From the NCBI GenBank assembly GCA_036564245.1, contig DATCKU010000002.1, forward strand, positions 142,927-206,926: a stretch of DNA of 64,000 bases, read 5' to 3'. Positions 60,746 to 64,000 of this stretch are shown here, piece by piece. Every line of letters starts with the position of its first letter. Position 1 is the first letter of the stretch. The notes beneath the pieces are model-generated. The model was not told where the DNA came from and ran no database searches. It was given only the letters and a program-made list of their open reading frames with translations. The stretch comes from Thermasporomyces sp036564245. Its GTDB lineage: Bacteria > Actinomycetota > Actinomycetes > Propionibacteriales > Actinopolymorphaceae. Made by a program: the position numbers and the translations under genes.

Positions 60746-61951
60746 GTGTCGATGACTACCGAATTCGTGACAGATCCGATTGTTCCGCTTGAGTTGATCC
60801 TCGCCGGCGGGCGCGGCCGGTACTTCACGCTCTACCAGCCCGGCTGGCACATCGCCGACGACGGCTCTGCGGGATTTCTCGGCAAGGACGGCAAGGTCTT
60901 CGGCTTTCCGACCCTCGACGACCTGGTGACGTTCGTCGACTCCGGCGAGACCCATGACCTCTCGCCCAGCCCTCACATGCGGCAGGTACGGCTGTGGACG
61001 ACGGAGGAGTACGAACGCCGGCTCTGCACGTACGACCTCACCAACCTCCCAGAGGTGGCCGACGGGCACCTGGACGCAGAAGAGCAGGCGACGCTCGGCT
61101 CGTCCCTTGCTCTCATGCTCGACCTGCTCGACTACACCGGCGTCGAAGGCGAGCACGCGCAGGCGCTCCGCGACGACGACGACATCGCCAAGCTCGCAGC
61201 GGGCGACGAGGTGCTGTCGGTCTTCCGTGCCGCGCATCATCGCCAGCATGTGGTCGAGCTGCTTCAGGCCCACTGGTCGTGGTGCCTCAGCCAGGTCGCG
61301 AGGCGCATCACCACACCGCGACTTCCCGACTCGCACAACCCGCACCACACCGGCAACCCCGGACCGCTGGAGGAGGACGGTCCGATCCCGCTCGAGGACC
61401 GCACCAATGCCATGACGCTGTGGTTCGGGCTTGCCGAGGAGGGTGTCTACTTCCTCCGTTCGACCAGCCTGCACGACGGGCGACCGCAGTACGTCGGCAA
61501 GCCGCGTCCGGGTGAACACGTGCCTCGACTGGCGGTGTGGACCGACCTCGACCAGATGCGCGCCGACCTGATCCGCGACTCCGCGCCCCTCGACCTCCCC
61601 GCTGTGCTCTTCGATCCGGACGTGAGCCTCACGCCTCACGACGACTGCATCTTCGACCTCGTCGTCATCGGGGAGTCGATCGGTCCCGAGATGGACGTCG
61701 AGGCCGCCGACCGTCTGGTGAGCGCGTGGACCGAGCTCGTCCGCCTGGCCGCGTGGGGTGGCTGGAGCGACGTGGAGGAGCTCGTCGGGCCTGGTTCTGA
61801 GGTCGGCACCTTCGTCATCGGGTGCGCGATCGATCTCGCGCAAGGCCGTCCGGGTGCCGAGCAGGCCCTCGCCTCGGCGGACACGAAGACCATCGCGGTG
61901 AGATGGGAAGCAGTCGTCCCGACGCTCACCGCCCACCTCGACATCAGGTGA
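60746..61951 (+). CDS. Conserved-looking protein of unknown function
   Basis: About 400 residues; GTG 60746 directly after the previous stop or ATG 60752. It is acidic and soluble, without signal peptide or membrane span. Tracts such as PLELILAGGRGRYFTLYQPG, SAGFLGKDGKVFGFPTLDDL and CTYDLTNLPEVADGHLDAEE look like a compact alpha/beta domain. A His-containing stretch (VFRAAHHRQHVVELLQAHWS) lies near the middle and a hydrophobic C-terminus closes it. I do not recognise a family. Coupling to the aldehyde dehydrogenase-like gene suggests a link, but it may be incidental. Confidence 0.6.
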   Translation: MSMTTEFVTDPIVPLELILAGGRGRYFTLYQPGWHIADDGSAGFLGKDGKVFGFPTLDDLVTFVDSGETHDLSPSPHMRQVRLWTTEEYERRLCTYDLTNLPEVADGHLDAEEQATLGSSLALMLDLLDYTGVEGEHAQALRDDDDIAKLAAGDEVLSVFRAAHHRQHVVELLQAHWSWCLSQVARRITTPRLPDSHNPHHTGNPGPLEEDGPIPLEDRTNAMTLWFGLAEEGVYFLRSTSLHDGRPQYVGKPRPGEHVPRLAVWTDLDQMRADLIRDSAPLDLPAVLFDPDVSLTPHDDCIFDLVVIGESIGPEMDVEAADRLVSAWTELVRLAAWGGWSDVEELVGPGSEVGTFVIGCAIDLAQGRPGAEQALASADTKTIAVRWEAVVPTLTAHLDIR

Positions 61952-62016
61952 CCCCGCTGAAGATGACCCCGCTGACATGACCACGTCGCGCGGGGCCATC
62001 GCGGAAATGACCACGT
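61949..62016. repeat. Short tandem direct repeats in intergenic DNA
   Basis: TGACCCCGCTGA occurs at 61949-61960 and again at 61964-61975. ATGACCACGT occurs at 61977-61986 and 62007-62016. The pieces share an ATGACC core spaced at about 15 or 30 bases. The first unit overlaps the stop of the preceding gene. The last unit contains the near-palindrome CCACGTGACGTGG. Function unknown. Confidence 0.6.
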
Positions 62017-62044
62017 GACGTGGGGCACTGACCTCTGTCAGGGG

Positions 62045-62212
62045 CCTGCATGCCGCGGGAAGGTACGAATCGCCGCGGGCTCGCTCGGAGATCTTTCGAC
62101 ACCACTGAACGGGACGAACCAACCGGTTTCGGGTGAGACAACGTCTCCTCCGATAAGGCGGACAAGCAGGTCTGGCCTGGCGCAGGGCCAGGGGACCACC
62201 CGCTAGCGGAGG
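62045..62212 (+). ncRNA. Structured 5' leader, possible c-di-AMP (ydaO/yuaA) riboswitch
   Basis: The 170-base leader of the S55-like gene contains GACGAACCAACCGG followed shortly by TTTCGGGTGAGAC. This resembles the GGGGAACC...GGGGTGAA core of ydaO riboswitches, which in actinomycetes precede secreted cell-wall enzymes. A 5' segment CCGCGGG can pair with CCCGC and GCGG next to the ribosome binding site GGAGG at 62206-62210. A further hairpin GGTCTGGCC-TGGCGCA-GGGCCAGGG is present. The family call rests on by-eye motif matching only. Confidence 0.4.
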
Positions 62213-62219
62213 TTGAAGA

Positions 62220-64000
62220 ATGCCAAGATCGCCCATCCGGCGAGCGCACACGTGGGGCGCACTCGCCGGGCTCTCGGTATGCGCACTGATCGCAGCCACG
62301 AGCCCAGGAACCGCGACAGCAGCACCACCAGCACCAGCGGTCCAGGAGAACTGCCCGGAACCGTTCCCCCAGTCCGAGCTCACAGAAGGACAGAAGGTCA
62401 CCGGACTCACCGTCGCGCACGGCACCGAGCCAGACGAGATCACCGGCACGGTGGTCGGTGTCCTCGAGGACGGCATCGCTCCCGGCCTCGACATGATCAT
62501 CATCCGGATGGCCGGCTCGGAGATCACCGATCCCGAGACCGGTGACGTCTGGCGTGGCATCTGGGCCGGCATGTCCGGATCACCGGTGTACGCCGAGGAC
62601 GGACGGCTGATCGGTGCGGTGTCGTACGGCCTGTCGTACAGCCCCAGCGACTACGCGGGTGTGACGCCAGCCGAGGAGATGTACCGGATTCTCGACTACG
62701 AAGGTGCGGCGGCCAAGGCCAAGCAACGGGCCGTGGTCCCCGACAAGCTGGCCGCCAAGCTGAAGCGGGGCGGCGCCACCACCCAGCAGGTGAACTCGGG
62801 ATTCCGCCAGCTGCCCATGCCGGTCACTGTCTCGGGTCTCTCCGAGAAGCGCCTCCGCCAGGCGAACGAGCGGTTCGGCCGCGACTCGGACCGGGTCCGC
62901 GTGGGTAACGGTGCTGACCCCAGCGAGGAGCCGACCCCGATCACTGCCGGCGGAAACCTGGCGGCATCGCTGTCGTACGGCGACATCTCCCAGGTCGGCA
63001 CCGGAACGGCGACGGCGATCTGTGATGGGAAGGTGTTGGGCTTCGGCCATCCGTTCCTGCTGAACGGTGCGCGTGGCAACCTCTCCATGCACGGCGCGAA
63101 GGCGCTCTACGTCGAGACCGACACGGTCGACGGTTCGTACAAGATTTCTAACCCGACGGCACCCATCGGCCGGATCTCTCAGGACCGGACGGCTGGCATC
63201 CTCGGTGCACCAGGTGAGCTGCCTCCAGGCGTGCAGATCACCTCACACGTCGCTGCGACGAATGGCAATGAGCGTGACGGGAGTACGACGCTCACCCAGC
63301 AGAGCTATTCCGACGACGTGCCGTACATCTCCGCGCTGCATCTGTTCTCGAACCTCGACCGGGTCGTGGACCAGGTCGGACCGGGAACCGGCACCGTGAC
63401 CTGGCGGGTCGAGATGACGCGGCCCGACGGATCCGCCATCACGTTCAACCGGACGGAGAACTTCACGAGCAATGCCGACATCTCCGACACGGTGGCGTCA
63501 GAGCTCTACGACTCGATCTGGCAGATCCAGGACAACGGGTACGAGAAAGTACGGATCACCGACGTCGATCAGGAGGCCACGGTCGACGACCAGTACCACG
63601 CCTACCAGCTGGACCGGGTAGACCGGCTGGTCAACGGGTCGTGGGTACGGATCAAGCCGCAGAGCACGATCACCATCAATGCCGGACGTACGTTGGAGCT
63701 CCGCGCGCGGGTCGTTCCGCGTGACGGCAGCATCGGAAAGGCCACCACCGTGCGGCTGTCGCTTCCAGTGGGTGCCGGCCACGCCGGGCGGAGTGGCACG
63801 CTCGTGGTCAGTGGTGGTGCGTCGACGAGCTCGACGCGGAAGGCTCAGGCGCTTCCGGGATACCTCGCCAAGCTCGGTGCGGACCCCCGTAACGACCGGG
63901 TCTTCGCCACGCTCACGATCGTGCGGTCGGGTGACGACTGGCTCAAGCGGGTTCGGGCCGAGACTCCGTCGTTCACCAGCGGAACGCAGAAGTTCACCGT
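62220..64000 (+). CDS. Secreted SpoIVB (S55) peptidase-like protein, 3' end outside the window
   Basis: At least 593 codons from ATG 62220, open to the window end. GGAGG lies nine bases upstream. A signal peptide (TWGALAGLSVCALIAATSPG, then ATAAP) directs export. The N-terminal domain has the S55 pattern: VVGVLEDGIAPGLDMIII, GIWAGMSGSPVYAEDGRLIG with the presumed nucleophile Ser near residue 119, and GVTPAEEMYRIL. A second conserved block is CDGKVLGFGHPFLLNGARGN. A long beta-rich region follows. SpoIVB is a sporulation signalling protease in Bacillus; related secreted proteins in non-sporulating actinobacteria have unknown roles, perhaps at the cell wall. The C-terminus cannot be described. 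Confidence 0.8.
   Translation, partial: MPRSPIRRAHTWGALAGLSVCALIAATSPGTATAAPPAPAVQENCPEPFPQSELTEGQKVTGLTVAHGTEPDEITGTVVGVLEDGIAPGLDMIIIRMAGSEITDPETGDVWRGIWAGMSGSPVYAEDGRLIGAVSYGLSYSPSDYAGVTPAEEMYRILDYEGAAAKAKQRAVVPDKLAAKLKRGGATTQQVNSGFRQLPMPVTVSGLSEKRLRQANERFGRDSDRVRVGNGADPSEEPTPITAGGNLAASLSYGDISQVGTGTATAICDGKVLGFGHPFLLNGARGNLSMHGAKALYVETDTVDGSYKISNPTAPIGRISQDRTAGILGAPGELPPGVQITSHVAATNGNERDGSTTLTQQSYSDDVPYISALHLFSNLDRVVDQVGPGTGTVTWRVEMTRPDGSAITFNRTENFTSNADISDTVASELYDSIWQIQDNGYEKVRITDVDQEATVDDQYHAYQLDRVDRLVNGSWVRIKPQSTITINAGRTLELRARVVPRDGSIGKATTVRLSLPVGAGHAGRSGTLVVSGGASTSSTRKAQALPGYLAKLGADPRNDRVFATLTIVRSGDDWLKRVRAETPSFTSGTQKFT

Noticed and set aside
60593..62572. 659-codon minus-strand frame over the unknown gene and the S55 gene
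   Set aside because: It spans several plus-strand features and the intergenic repeats, with Arg/Val-rich antisense-like composition; the plus-strand genes have signal peptide and motif support.

Overview
The window is about 64 kb of very GC-rich DNA, with frequent GTG starts, one TTG start, many ATGA/GTGA stop-start overlaps, Tat substrates, and CUT1-type sugar importers that carry no ATPase gene of their own. This points to an actinomycete. The mix of sugar ABC systems, ADP-ribosylglycohydrolase-fold (ARH) proteins and a conserved accA/lpdA/phosphosugar-mutase/deoC/aldehyde-dehydrogenase block suggests a soil-type member such as Propionibacteriales, but that assignment is inference. No rRNA, tRNA, CRISPR array, prophage or intact insertion sequence was seen.

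Layout. 1-8.5 kb: the end of an oligopeptide-type ABC importer (permease tail, two ATPases), a convergent ARH-family gene, maf, a minus-strand sugar-acid set (sugar isomerase, FAH-family hydrolase, SDR), a DinB-like protein and a NUDIX hydrolase. 8.5-13 kb: a decaying patch with two Tat-exported beta-helix paralogues (one frameshifted), a frameshifted possible SGNH-type hydrolase, and a sensor regulator whose 5' end looks lost. 13.1-23.0 kb: a LacI-controlled operon with tandem operators, encoding a sugar ABC importer, three ARH-fold proteins (one lacking metal ligands), a family III CoA-transferase and a CitE-like lyase. 23.0-31.2 kb: an opposite-strand operon with a second sugar importer, a Tat-exported beta-propeller protein, a class III aminotransferase and two amidohydrolase-like proteins (one degenerate). 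A regulator of unusual architecture is divergent to it.

32.8-37.6 kb: a broken Rpn-type nuclease gene, an epimerase-like/DapA-like pair, a membrane protein and a methyltransferase. 37.7-43.2 kb: an acyl-CoA carboxylase beta/acyl-CoA dehydrogenase operon divergent from a LiuR-like MerR regulator across a perfect palindrome, then a CPH-type copper P-ATPase behind a CsoR-like operator. 43.2-51.7 kb: a VWA protein, a biotin-dependent carboxylase alpha chain, an anchored Gly/Asp-repeat protein, and a beta-phosphoglucomutase/GH65 phosphorylase pair. 51.7-64 kb: LpdA-type reductase, GGCT-like protein, PhyH dioxygenase, phosphosugar mutase, PH-like membrane protein, deoC, two aldehyde dehydrogenase genes (the second lacking the catalytic domain), an unknown protein, and a secreted S55 (SpoIVB-like) protein cut by the window end and preceded by a leader resembling a c-di-AMP riboswitch.

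Most interesting is the 13-23 kb operon. An importer feeds several ARH-fold hydrolases plus a CoA-transferase/C-C lyase pair, which suggests an uncharacterised route for a glycosylated or ribosylated organic acid. Also notable are repeated pairings of an intact enzyme with a degenerate paralogue, and a 57-bp dispersed intergenic hairpin element found twice.
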